From Cyclobacterium sp. 1_MG-2023 (lineage in GTDB: Bacteria; Bacteroidota; Bacteroidia; Cytophagales; Cyclobacteriaceae): DNA of 64,000 bases. The DNA lies in contig NZ_JAUOPC010000018.1 in assembly GCF_030546805.1 (NCBI RefSeq), positions 20,108-84,107 on the forward strand, given 5' to 3'. The position numbers and the translations under genes are program-made. Shown here one piece after another: positions 8,382 through 16,279 of this stretch. The number at the start of each line of letters is the position of its first letter. Position 1 is the first letter of the stretch. The notes under the pieces were generated by a model. That model was not told where the DNA came from. It searched no databases and worked only from the letters and a program-made list of their open reading frames with translations.

Positions 8382-8818
8382 AAGTTGTTGTTGACACCAA
8401 TATTGTTTTCAGTGCTCTCCTGACACCAAATGGGTCAATTAGTGATATTCTGCTAAATTCCTCTGGAACTTTTGATTTCTTCACGCCCACTTTTTTACTG
8501 GAAGAATTGGCACACCATCATCAGAAACTTTTAAAATTATCAGCCTATTCTGAACAAGACCTTTCTTTCATGAAAAGAATGGTTTTAAAAAAAATTGAAT
8601 TTATTGATTTGGAATTGATAAGCGATCTCTTCTGGAAGAAAGCAATTAAGATGACCACTCCAATAGATGAGTTTGATACTCCATTTGTTGCATTGAGCTT
8701 AGCGTTAGGAGCTTCTCTTTGGACGGGTGATAAAAAACTTGCGAAGGGATTGAGGCTACAAAAAATTGATTGGGCTGTGAATACTGCAGACCTAGAAGTA
8801 ATTAGGGATAGAAGCTGA
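8378..8818 (+). CDS. PIN-domain toxin (putative TA system toxin component, PIN family)
   Basis: A 146-residue PIN nuclease-like protein. It shows the expected acidic residues of a metal-dependent RNase active site: D6 in VVVDTNIVFSALL, E42/E43 after the FTPTFLLEEL segment, D100 in DEFDTPFVALSLALGA, and D118 in LWTGDKKL. The overall pattern fits the PIN_3 / TIGR00305-type subfamily. Such toxins cut RNA when their antitoxin is lost. The start is GTG inside the antitoxin stop. The pair sits between two related repeat elements, suggesting acquisition or at least a plastic locus. The RNA target is not predictable. Confidence 0.85.
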   Translation: MKVVVDTNIVFSALLTPNGSISDILLNSSGTFDFFTPTFLLEELAHHHQKLLKLSAYSEQDLSFMKRMVLKKIEFIDLELISDLFWKKAIKMTTPIDEFDTPFVALSLALGASLWTGDKKLAKGLRLQKIDWAVNTADLEVIRDRS

Positions 8819-8905
8819 AATTTACATTGATCTTCATTTTCACAGTTTACAGGTTTTCTTCTCGGTTATGTTTTTAATCCTTTAGAAAACAATGCAGGGT
8901 GCGCA

Positions 8906-8963
8906 TAGCACTTACCGAAACGCCTTTTGTTCCCGGCATTACAAATGCCTCGTTTGCGTAAAC
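8906..8963. repeat. Palindrome-rich, REP-like segment
   Basis: Contains GGCATT-ACA-AATGCC (8935-8949), GTTT-GCGT-AAAC (8952-8963) and a GTGC/GCAC pair nearby. Clusters of short hairpins like this resemble interspersed palindromic repeats. Only one copy is in the window, so repeat status is inferred. Confidence 0.35.
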
Positions 8964-9008
8964 AATCAGACACCTGGGATGTAGTTGTAAACACACTCAG
9001 TTCGGGCT

Positions 9009-9230
9009 TTTCAATGCTGCCTCCAAATCAAGCGTTTATTTTTAATGGTTAATTATTAATTATTAATTACCAATTATCAATTATCAAATGTTAATTTACA
9101 ATTACCACATTAACCATTAACAATTATTAAATTAAATATTACCCCATTAACAATTAACCATTAGCCCATTAACAATTACTCGATTAACAATTAACCATTA
9201 ATAATTATTGAATTAACAATTAACCATTAT
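9009..9230 (+). repeat. AT-rich repeat element, right copy
   Basis: Same orientation as the element at 7293-7434. The first 46 bases (9009-9054) match 7293-7338 with four mismatches. The following array of ATTAACAATTAACCATTA-like units is longer here (about 175 bases against 95), with units interrupted by CCCC, GCCC and CTCG. The two copies are about 1.6 kb apart. Confidence 0.85.
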
Positions 9231-9252
9231 GTCCCCCTTATGAAAGCGATAA

Positions 9253-9449
9253 TACCTGAAATCGGGTGTCTTTTACCGCTGTTACCTATTTGATGAGGAT
9301 GATATTTCAACTATTTTTGGGATAAATCCGAACAATACAATAGACTATTTGAATACATGGTAAAACCGATTCAAAATAAATCGCTATTTGGAGATTTTCT
9401 TGAGGGTTTCCCTGCTAATTACGATTCCTGTGGTATAGACCGGGTTTAA
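9253..9449 (+). pseudogene. Remnant of an unrecognised gene, probably frameshifted
   Basis: Frame 9253-9363 reads protein-like sequence (YRCYLFDEDDISTIFGINPN near its middle) ending ...DYLNTW then stop. A second frame, starting ATG at 9357 and overlapping that stop, continues MVKPIQNKSLFGDFLEGFPA to a stop at 9447-9449. A single-base deletion at the junction would explain both. The composition is far from random AT-rich sequence, yet neither frame is long enough to be a normal gene. I do not recognise the family. Upstream sequence is cut by the AT-rich repeat. Confidence 0.35.
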
Positions 9450-9489
9450 ATTTTATTTTGTAAACAGCTTATTGGTAAAAGAAAGCGTT

Positions 9490-10089
9490 ATGAGAAATGT
9501 TAAAACCGGTGACTATGGTGCAGCAGTAGCAAAAATTGATGCCGCCAACGAAGAAGATCCAAACCTTGAAGAAGTAAAAGGAGAGAAAGTACCCAAAGAA
9601 CTGTTGTATGGGAAGCGGATGGCCTTCATGATAGAAGAAGTTTACCCGGAAGCAAATGAAGTATTAAAGCTAGCTGCGAGAAGTCAGCATATTCGGCGTT
9701 GGGAAATTCCAAGGGACTCCTATCCTATGGACCGAAAAGGCTATTTGCTATGGAGAACCAACCTCAAGGGGTTTCATGCCAATCTTGCCAAGGAAATCTT
9801 GGAAAGCAGCGGTTATGACGCTTCCGATTTACAAAAAATTGATGATTTAATTAATAAACGCAGATTGAAATCAGACCCTGAGACGCAGGCGCTGGAGGAT
9901 GTGGTATGTCTGGTGTTTTTAAAATACTATTTTGATGACTTCATTGCGAAGCACAAAAATGAGGAAGAAAAACTCATTGATATCTTACAGAAAACCTGGA
10001 AAAAGATGTCTCCAAAAGGCCAGGAAAAAGCCTTGTCTTTAAACCACTCAGAACGAGCATTGGCTTTGATCAACAAGGCCTTGGCCTAG
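9490..10089 (+). CDS. DUF4202 family protein
   Basis: I choose the ATG at 9490 (199 residues) over a TTG six codons upstream. The sequence follows the DUF4202 family closely: an N-terminal helix with IDAANEEDPN, then KELLYGKRMAFMIEEVYPEA, LKLAARSQHIRRWEIPRDSY and MDRKGYLLWRTNLKGFHA. A helical C-terminus contains FLKYYFDDFIAKH. The family is widespread in bacteria and fungi and of unknown biochemical role; the His/Asp pattern has been suggestive of an HD-like helical fold, which I infer only. It is convergent with the next gene, with three bases between the stop codons. Confidence 0.85.
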   Translation: MRNVKTGDYGAAVAKIDAANEEDPNLEEVKGEKVPKELLYGKRMAFMIEEVYPEANEVLKLAARSQHIRRWEIPRDSYPMDRKGYLLWRTNLKGFHANLAKEILESSGYDASDLQKIDDLINKRRLKSDPETQALEDVVCLVFLKYYFDDFIAKHKNEEEKLIDILQKTWKKMSPKGQEKALSLNHSERALALINKALA

Positions 10090-10092
10090 GTT

Positions 10093-11040
10093 TTATTTGT
10101 ATTTTGCTGTTTTATAAACTTTCACATCTTTAGCGATGGCAGAAAGTATGGCCTCTTTACTCATGGTTGGGTGCTTGTGGCCATGCTCTGCTCCTCCTAA
10201 GTCGTACTCACAATGTAGGATTTTAGGAAGACTGCCCATAAATCCCGGATGCTCTTGTAAAAGTTCAAATTTCACATTTCCTTCTCCATAGGGAACATTA
10301 ATCGGCCTGTCACCTTTGTCATCAACATTCCCCCAGACATAATCCTTTAGATCAAAACTTCTTATTTGATCACTGATCATGTGGAAAACATTTTCATAAG
10401 ATTGATAGCCTTCTACAGAGGCATGACGCAAATCAAACTGCACCCCAATATGATCAGGGTTGATGTCTTTCAATAAATGGTAAATTTCCCAAACAGAACC
10501 TCCAATACGCCTTCCGGCATGGTTCTGATAATGGCCCGTTACCCCATGTTTCTCGTGCAACTCAGCCAATTGCTTCATGGAAGCATTGAGGGATTTTAAT
10601 TCCTTAATGATATTTTTGGTGGTAAATGGAAGGTAGCCCATGCGGTAATCGGTGATTCCTTCGCCGGAAATGGTCCTAAGGAATTCACCCATATCGGCCA
10701 TCTGATTGAGGTTCATATCAGTGGTCAGCACCGGCCGCTTTAAGCCCAAAGTTTCACTCTTATTGACAATTATGGGCAGCTTTTGCTTTATTTCATCTGT
10801 ATTAAAAAAACCATTTTTCCTTACAGGTAAATCAACTCCATCAAAGCCTAGAGATTTTACTGTTTCAGGTACCTGCTCCAGAGGAAGCCATTGGAGGGCC
10901 TTTGTGAATAGGTAAAAAGGTGCAGGAGCTGCCGCCTTCTTAGCATCCGGCAATATATTTTTTAAAAAGCCTAATTGTGGAGTCAATACACCGGTTCCGG
11001 CTACAGCCATTATTTTCTTTACGGAAGATCTTCTGTTCAT
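10093..11040 (-). CDS. Sugar phosphate isomerase/epimerase-like TIM-barrel protein, exported
   Basis: A 315-residue protein beginning MNRRSSVKKIMAVAGTGVL, a twin-arginine-like N-terminus followed by a hydrophobic stretch, so export through Tat is likely. The rest fits the xylose isomerase-like TIM barrel: SLGFDGVDLPVRKNG near residues 63-77, TDMNL, EKHGVTGHYQNHAGRRIGG with candidate metal-binding His residues, VQFDLRHAS near 200, and SFDLKDYVWG. Secreted members of this family are common in Cyclobacteriaceae sugar metabolism loci; no sugar genes adjoin here. Substrate unknown. It lies 78 bases downstream of the YiiX-like gene on the same strand. Confidence 0.75.
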   Translation of the reverse strand: MNRRSSVKKIMAVAGTGVLTPQLGFLKNILPDAKKAAAPAPFYLFTKALQWLPLEQVPETVKSLGFDGVDLPVRKNGFFNTDEIKQKLPIIVNKSETLGLKRPVLTTDMNLNQMADMGEFLRTISGEGITDYRMGYLPFTTKNIIKELKSLNASMKQLAELHEKHGVTGHYQNHAGRRIGGSVWEIYHLLKDINPDHIGVQFDLRHASVEGYQSYENVFHMISDQIRSFDLKDYVWGNVDDKGDRPINVPYGEGNVKFELLQEHPGFMGSLPKILHCEYDLGGAEHGHKHPTMSKEAILSAIAKDVKVYKTAKYK

Positions 11041-11118
11041 TTGGGGCTTATTTGAATGTGTGATTATTTAGACAAGGTACTATTTTGCCTTCATTGAATC
11101 AATAATTTTTTCTTTAAC

Positions 11119-11784
11119 TTATGGCTTTTCAAAATCATGGATCATTTCTAAAGCCGGAGAAAGGCTCATGCCACCGGGGTTTAGCCCCGGCTCACCTTCA
11201 GGTATTGATAAATTCAATGCTTCAAAATACTTTTCCCACACAGGGAATAGTAGACCTGTGTCAGGATCCTTAAAGGTCATGGGTGGGGTTGCAAAAATCG
11301 GTTCGCCTCCATTTGCCTTCTTAAAAGAAAAATGGATAAGTTCTGAACAATAATAGGCATCATTTGCCAAATCAAAGGCATTGTCATAAGGCTTTCCGAT
11401 CAGGGTTTTCCCGTATCGAACGGCTTCCGGGATTAGCTGCTGGTATTCGGGCTTCAACCGACCAATATGTACCTTTGGGACTCCCTTCGTATTGGTGTGA
11501 CGGTATAAAAATTCTTTTAAAGGGGTGACTATAACCCCCTGGCTGTTGGCTTCCAGGACCATCCATTCACCTTTTGAGCCGATCAAAATCCCATTGTGAG
11601 AAAAGGACTGCCCTTCATACCCGGAGGTCACTTTTTTGATTGCTTCACAAAAATCTCCACAATCTCCATTTTGAAATAAAATATCCCCTACTTTCCAATC
11701 TCTCCATGGCTCTTGACTATATGCGCTTAAAAAACAGAAGTGAAAGAGGATTAGTAGTCCTGTTCTTAGTTTTTTGGTTTTCAT
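11119..11784 (-). CDS. YiiX/YebB-like permuted papain-fold cysteine hydrolase, exported
   Basis: 221 residues with a signal peptide (cleavage near residue 23, SAYSQ). Typical family features are WKVGDILFQNG near the N-terminus, FSHNGILIGSKGEW with the candidate catalytic His, and YYCSELIHFSFKKA with the candidate nucleophile Cys in the order expected for the permuted NlpC/P60-like (YiiX, C92) fold, where His precedes Cys. Related enzymes act as amidases or hydrolyse lipid or peptide bonds; the substrate here is unknown. Its start overlaps the stop of the preceding small membrane gene by four bases, so it is the last gene of the polX operon. Confidence 0.8.
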   Translation of the reverse strand: MKTKKLRTGLLILFHFCFLSAYSQEPWRDWKVGDILFQNGDCGDFCEAIKKVTSGYEGQSFSHNGILIGSKGEWMVLEANSQGVIVTPLKEFLYRHTNTKGVPKVHIGRLKPEYQQLIPEAVRYGKTLIGKPYDNAFDLANDAYYCSELIHFSFKKANGGEPIFATPPMTFKDPDTGLLFPVWEKYFEALNLSIPEGEPGLNPGGMSLSPALEMIHDFEKP

Positions 11785-12068
11785 ACCAGCATGAAAAAGA
11801 GCAAGGATACGGCCAAAATTAAAGTCATCTTTTTGGCTTTTTCTTTTTGTGGAGCACTTATTTTTTTTCTACGAAGCACCAGCACCGCAAGGCTTAAGCC
11901 CAGCAACTGCAGGCCTATGGCCAGGCCGGCAAACCAGCCCGCGTAAGCCATGGTAGGCTGTAACAAGGCCTTAACTACCAAGGGTATCAATCCAAAAAGT
12001 ATGCCCGCCATTCCGGATTGGAAGGACAGCTTTAACAAGTCCTCAGTCCCTTTTTGATGTATGTTCAT
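11781..12068 (-). CDS. Small three-helix membrane protein, unknown function
   Basis: 95 residues with three hydrophobic segments (about 16-35, 41-63 and 77-95) and a basic stretch between the last two (RRKKISAPQKEKAKK). I recognise no family. It overlaps the stop of polX by four bases and the start of the YiiX-like gene by four bases, so translation of all three genes is probably coupled. The reading frame would be hard to keep open by chance in that arrangement, which supports it being real. Confidence 0.75.
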   Translation of the reverse strand: MNIHQKGTEDLLKLSFQSGMAGILFGLIPLVVKALLQPTMAYAGWFAGLAIGLQLLGLSLAVLVLRRKKISAPQKEKAKKMTLILAVSLLFFMLV

Positions 12069-13768
12069 TGTTTTTTTCTTTTCCTGTCCTCAAAATAGCT
12101 GGCCAATTCTTCTCTGCTCTTTGTGTTTAGGGTCATCGCTTTGGTCAATCCTCCTTTTCTACCTACAATAACGCCAAATTTCATGTGAGCGACACCGGCT
12201 TTTTCATGCGCATCCGGGTTGATAGAGAGTAACACTCCTTTGTCCATGGCATACCTGACCCATCGCCAATCAAGGTCCAATCTCCATGGGTTGGCGTTAA
12301 TTTCTATGACCACCTCATGTGCTGCACAGGCATCAATAACCGCACGATGATCGATCGGGTAGCCTTCTCTTCTTAAAAGGAGCCTACCTGTGGGATGGCC
12401 TAATATCGCGGTATAGGGGTTTTCAATGGCTTTGAGTAAGCGTGCAGTAGCCTTATTGATATCCATGCTCAAACCGGAATGAACAGAAGCCACCACATAA
12501 TCAAATGTGGCCAATACCTCGTCTGAATAATCCAGGCTCCCATCTGTGAGGATGTCGCTTTCTATTCCCTTGAAAACGCGAAAGGGCTTCAATGATTCAT
12601 TGATGCTGTCAATTTCCTGGTGTTGCTTGTAAATGCGGTCTTCATCCAGGCCATTGGCATAAAATGCGGAGCGACTATGATCAGCAATGCCGAAATATTC
12701 AAATCCTTCTGATTGGCAGAATGCTGACATTTCCATCAGCGTGTTTTTTCCATCACTGTAAGTGGAATGGTTGTGTAAAGGACCTTTTAGGTCTTCGAGG
12801 GTCAGTAGTTCATCCAAAGAATGTGTTTTTACCCAATCCAGTTCCCCGGTGCCTTCCCTCAAAGGTGCAGGAATATAAGGAAGGCCTGCCGCTTCATAAG
12901 CCTGCTCCTCGGTTTCAAATTCCCCTTTGTAAAATAATTCGCCAAGTGGTAGCCCATTTTCTGTAGGATATAATAAGTGAGCTTTGGAAGCAGATTTTAA
13001 AAGTTTTTGTTTAATAAAATCCTTTGTCGGCACGATGGTGATAAGTAGGTGGATTTCGGGTTCCTCCAGTTGTCCTTCCCAGCGGTAGGGACTCATTTTG
13101 GACTTGTCTTGCTTTATCCCATCGACTTTATTTATTGTAGCAAGGCTTTCTTTTGGATCATCCGATCCAATTAGAAATGTAAGGCCTGCTATTATTTCTG
13201 CTTCCATTTCAAAACTCCCCACTATGGCAACGCTGTCTTTACCAAGACTTTCAGTAAGTTGTTCAAAAAAAGCTTTGGCCGCTTGTTCTATATCTGCATA
13301 CAACCATTTTCCTTGGTTGGAAGCTTTGTATTCAAGGGCTTGAATGATGCTATCTTGGGTTTTTTGTCCAAAGCCCTTGATTTTTGCTACCTGTCCGGAT
13401 TGGCAGGCCTCCATCAATTCATGGGTGGAGGTGATGTCAAGTTCTTTCCACAGCGTTTTTATTTTTTTAGGACCAAGGCCTTTTATTTCCAGAATTTCTA
13501 AAATTCCTTTAGGCGTTTGCTCCAAAAGTTTATCCAAAAGCTCATGGCTACCGGCCTCTTGAATAGAGAGGATGGCCTCAGCGATACCTTTACCAATAGA
13601 GGGGAGCTTTTGTAGTTCGTCCAGGTTTAGGTTAGCAAGTGGCTTGCCTTCTCTTTCAATACTGTTGATGGCAGATTGATAGCCCCTGATTTTAAATGCA
13701 TTTTCTCCATGCAATTCCATCAATTGCAAGGTTAATTTAAGGGTCTTGACAATTTGTTTATTATCCAA
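12065..13768 (-). CDS. polX: PolX-family protein with PHP domain; polymerase active site degenerate
   Basis: 567 residues starting at a TTG. HhH motifs occupy the N-terminal part (LPSIGKGIAEAIL near 56, KGLGPKKIKTL near 96, IKGFGQKTQDSI near 128). The X-family polymerase domain follows at about 150-310, and a PHP phosphoesterase domain at about 333-560 (LHNHSTYSDGKN, FGIADHSRSAFYANG, IESDILTDGSLDY, HPTGRLLLRREG, INPDAHEK). PHP metal ligands look intact, implying 3'-5' exonuclease or other phosphoesterase activity. The polymerase signature GSxRRGxxxxxDIDxL is replaced by GSFEMEAEIIAGLTFLIG near residue 185, and the third Asp position reads PEIHLLI. Nucleotidyl transfer is probably lost. First gene of a three-gene overlapping operon. 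Confidence 0.88.
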   Translation of the reverse strand: MDNKQIVKTLKLTLQLMELHGENAFKIRGYQSAINSIEREGKPLANLNLDELQKLPSIGKGIAEAILSIQEAGSHELLDKLLEQTPKGILEILEIKGLGPKKIKTLWKELDITSTHELMEACQSGQVAKIKGFGQKTQDSIIQALEYKASNQGKWLYADIEQAAKAFFEQLTESLGKDSVAIVGSFEMEAEIIAGLTFLIGSDDPKESLATINKVDGIKQDKSKMSPYRWEGQLEEPEIHLLITIVPTKDFIKQKLLKSASKAHLLYPTENGLPLGELFYKGEFETEEQAYEAAGLPYIPAPLREGTGELDWVKTHSLDELLTLEDLKGPLHNHSTYSDGKNTLMEMSAFCQSEGFEYFGIADHSRSAFYANGLDEDRIYKQHQEIDSINESLKPFRVFKGIESDILTDGSLDYSDEVLATFDYVVASVHSGLSMDINKATARLLKAIENPYTAILGHPTGRLLLRREGYPIDHRAVIDACAAHEVVIEINANPWRLDLDWRWVRYAMDKGVLLSINPDAHEKAGVAHMKFGVIVGRKGGLTKAMTLNTKSREELASYFEDRKRKKQ

Positions 13769-14085
13769 GGTGTTTTTAGATCTGTTGAGTACCTGACAAA
13801 TGTCCTAAATAATTGTTTCAAAATAAAATCATAAGTCTTATCTTATGGAGTAAATTAAAGGATCAATGGATATAGTTGATCAACCGTTACTACCAAATTA
13901 CCCATTTGAAGGCTACTTACTGAGAAATGATTAGTAGGTAGGATAAATTAGGATCGCCATTATGAATAGTGGAGCCGCAAGCATCGCTTAGCCAGCGCCA
14001 GAAGAATGGAATTGATGTCAAATATTGGAACAATTAGCATGAAGGCAAAGTTTGGTAAGTAATCAGCAAATAAAACCCTAGAGGA
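13769..14085. other. Divergent intergenic region
   Basis: 317 bases between polX (-) and an exported protein gene (+). Nothing beyond the expected promoters was recognised; no clear TAnnTTTG box and no strong hairpin. Confidence 0.4.
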
Positions 14086-15675
14086 ATGTTAAAACGAACC
14101 CTATTAACCACTGTAGTCTACTTGCTTTTACTGGGAATAACAATTGGGCAAGTTCAATTTACGCAAAGGTTTGAGGTAGAATCTCATTGGGCAGATGACG
14201 ACTTTTATGTATTGCCTACCGGAAGAGGAGTTGTGGGATTTCGAATGAAAGCTGAAAATGCTTACGGAAGAAAGAACAGGTTTCAATATTTTACCGCAGA
14301 CTTTCAATTGAGTGCAGAAAAGCCACTTGAAAGAGAGTTAGATGATTTCTATGAATTGGTGGGTTTTGATCTTGATAGGAACTTATTGTATGTCCTATTC
14401 AATAAAGGGTCTCAATTCGATGATGAAAAAGCTATTTTTGAAATAGATATCGAAAGCCGAAGACTAAAAGAGCTTGAGCTTGCCAGTATTTTAGAAATGG
14501 AACTTCAGGACTTTTTGGTTTTTAACAAAAAGGCAGTTTTTATGGGGAAATATGATTACCGCCCTGTGATCCAGATATTTGATATTGACACCGAGGAAGT
14601 GGTAACGGTGCCCGGTCTTTTTGAAAAAGATGCCAAGATTTTGCAAATGAGAAAAGATCCTGAGTTGAATGTATTTGATGTGGTGATGACAAGAAGGGAT
14701 GCCTTCAAAAATAAAATAGTATCTATATTGACCTACGACACCGAAGGCAACAAGCTTAGAGAGGTGAAAATTGATGATTTGGAAGATCCATCTATGGAGA
14801 TTGTGGAGGGGTTACTGACTTCCTCAAACAATTATAAGCAAGCTTTGATTGGGCCCTATGGCTTGAAAAAAAAAGAAGCTTATCAAGGATTGTATTTTAC
14901 GAAAATCAACGAATTTGGTGAGTATACCAATAGGTTTTATGACATCACTGATTTCGAAAACTTTTACAATTACCTTCCGGACAAAGCCCGTGAAAAGAGA
15001 TGGAAACGCATAGAAAGAAGAGCTGAAAAGGGCAAAAATAACCCCATCAGAAATGTGTTGGTGACAAGAGAAATTCAGTCTTCCAATGGGCTGTACTTAG
15101 TTTACAATGACCATTTTATTTCCTCTTCATCAAGGTATGCCCCAAGAGATGGGAGGTATGTAAGTAATTTTTACCGACTAAACCCCATGATGGGAGGTTA
15201 TGGTGGCCTTTATAATCCATTGTGGTTAGACCCTAGGTTCAGGGGATCTCAGACAGTAGACCAATATAAGTTTTTGTCGGCACAATTTATTTTACTAAAT
15301 GCAGAAGGGGATATACTCTGGGAAAATGCCGTAAATCTGGACAATGCGGGTAAAAATGACCCAATGAAGTATGGGGAATTGGTATTTGATGGGGGTAATT
15401 TATTTTACATGTATCTCAAGGAAAAAGAACTGATGCTTAGTCAGATAAAGGAGGGGGAAATTGTCATGGAAAATGAACCCTTTGAAATTGAACTAGTAAA
15501 TGAAAATGAAAGAATAGCGGAAACACGAGAGAATAGTTTGCAACTTATATGGTGGTATGACAATTACTACCTTTTAAGTGGCAAGCAAAGGATAAGGTAC
15601 CAGAGGGAAGATGGCAGGGAGAAAAGCAAGGAAGTCGATTTTTTTACTAAAATAAAAGTGGATGATTTTATATAG
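14086..15675 (+). CDS. Exported protein of unknown function
   Basis: 529 residues with a signal peptide (MLKRTLLTTVVYLLLLGITIG, cleavage before QVQF). The mature protein is rich in beta strands and acidic and aromatic residues, with recurring segments of the kind F-x-x-D-x-x-x-(E/K)-L, such as ELVGFDLDRNLLYVLFNKG, IFEIDIESRRLKELEL and QIFDIDTEEVVTVPG. This repetition suggests a beta-propeller or WD-like periplasmic fold, which is inference. A Gly/Tyr-rich patch (MMGGYGGLYNPL) lies near residue 369. No catalytic motif is visible. Fifty bases separate it from pyrR. Confidence 0.7.
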   Translation: MLKRTLLTTVVYLLLLGITIGQVQFTQRFEVESHWADDDFYVLPTGRGVVGFRMKAENAYGRKNRFQYFTADFQLSAEKPLERELDDFYELVGFDLDRNLLYVLFNKGSQFDDEKAIFEIDIESRRLKELELASILEMELQDFLVFNKKAVFMGKYDYRPVIQIFDIDTEEVVTVPGLFEKDAKILQMRKDPELNVFDVVMTRRDAFKNKIVSILTYDTEGNKLREVKIDDLEDPSMEIVEGLLTSSNNYKQALIGPYGLKKKEAYQGLYFTKINEFGEYTNRFYDITDFENFYNYLPDKAREKRWKRIERRAEKGKNNPIRNVLVTREIQSSNGLYLVYNDHFISSSSRYAPRDGRYVSNFYRLNPMMGGYGGLYNPLWLDPRFRGSQTVDQYKFLSAQFILLNAEGDILWENAVNLDNAGKNDPMKYGELVFDGGNLFYMYLKEKELMLSQIKEGEIVMENEPFEIELVNENERIAETRENSLQLIWWYDNYYLLSGKQRIRYQREDGREKSKEVDFFTKIKVDDFI

Positions 15676-15702
15676 AGCCATTAAGCCCCAATAAATAATT
15701 TA

Positions 15703-15710
15703 TATATTTG
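15703..15710 (+). promoter_or_regulatory. Promoter -7 box candidate for pyrR-pyrB
   Basis: TATATTTG fits TAnnTTTG and lies 15 bases before the pyrR ATG. With so short a leader there is no room for a PyrR attenuator hairpin ahead of pyrR. No clear -33 element. Confidence 0.35.
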
Positions 15711-15725
15711 CCTCAAATTTTAATC

Positions 15726-16277
15726 ATGCAAAAAAGACTTGTTCTTGACCAAACCCAAATATCACTTACCATCAGTAGGTTTTGTCATCAATTGATAGAA
15801 AACCATGATGATTTTGATAATACGGTTCTTTTAGGTCTTCAACCGCGAGGAGCATTGGTGCTGGATAAAATCATTCAGCGCATGCAGGAAATCCAAAATA
15901 TTTCTCTGGAGTATGGGTATTTGGATGCGACCTTTCATCGAGATGATTTTAGAAGGAGAGACCTTCCCTTACGAGCAAATGAAACTAAAATTGATTTTTT
16001 AATTGAAAATAAAAAAGTTGTTTTGGTGGACGATGTACTCTACAAGGGCAGGTCTGTTAGGGCAGCAATGGATGCAATGATAGCTTTTGGGCGGCCTCAA
16101 AAGGTGGAATTGATGGTGCTTATTGACCGTAAATTCACCAGAGATTTCCCTATTCAGCCGGATTACTGCGGGCGGCAGGTCAATACCCTGGAAAGCCAGT
16201 ATGTAAGCGTTGAATGGCAAGACAAAGGCTTTGAAAAGGATGCCATTTGGATCACTGAAAAAGAAAGTAACGAATAG
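15726..16277 (+). CDS. pyrR: PyrR-type uracil phosphoribosyltransferase / pyrimidine regulator
   Basis: 183 residues from the ATG at 15726; a TTG frame six codons upstream is unlikely as a start. The fold is type I phosphoribosyltransferase with the PRPP-binding loop VVLVDDVLYKGRSVRAAMDA near residue 100 and the family stretches LGLQPRGALVLDKI, YLDATFHRDDFRRRD and LIDRKFTRDFPIQPDYCG. In Firmicutes PyrR binds pyr mRNA as an attenuator and also makes UMP from uracil. Whether RNA binding is kept here cannot be told; no attenuator is visible nearby. The stop is two bases before pyrB, so the two genes form an operon. Confidence 0.9.
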   Translation: MQKRLVLDQTQISLTISRFCHQLIENHDDFDNTVLLGLQPRGALVLDKIIQRMQEIQNISLEYGYLDATFHRDDFRRRDLPLRANETKIDFLIENKKVVLVDDVLYKGRSVRAAMDAMIAFGRPQKVELMVLIDRKFTRDFPIQPDYCGRQVNTLESQYVSVEWQDKGFEKDAIWITEKESNE

Positions 16278-16279
16278 CA

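Larger units (their letters stand above)
8819..9489. other. Gene-poor stretch with repeats and gene debris
   Basis: A stretch of 671 bases. From left to right it holds a palindromic REP-like segment (8900-8965), the right copy of the AT-rich repeat (9009-9230), and two short open frames that look like one decayed gene (9253-9449). The DUF4202 gene follows. Confidence 0.6.

Noticed and set aside
8178..8818. A new kind of toxin-antitoxin system
   Set aside because: The toxin shows the standard PIN acidic residues and the pair has the usual order and overlap, so it belongs to a known type II group; only the flanking repeats are unusual.
15676..15725. PyrR-dependent attenuator ahead of pyrR
   Set aside because: Only 50 bases separate the previous stop from pyrR and the likely promoter is inside them; no anti-terminator/terminator pair fits. 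The hairpin after pyrB is an ordinary terminator.
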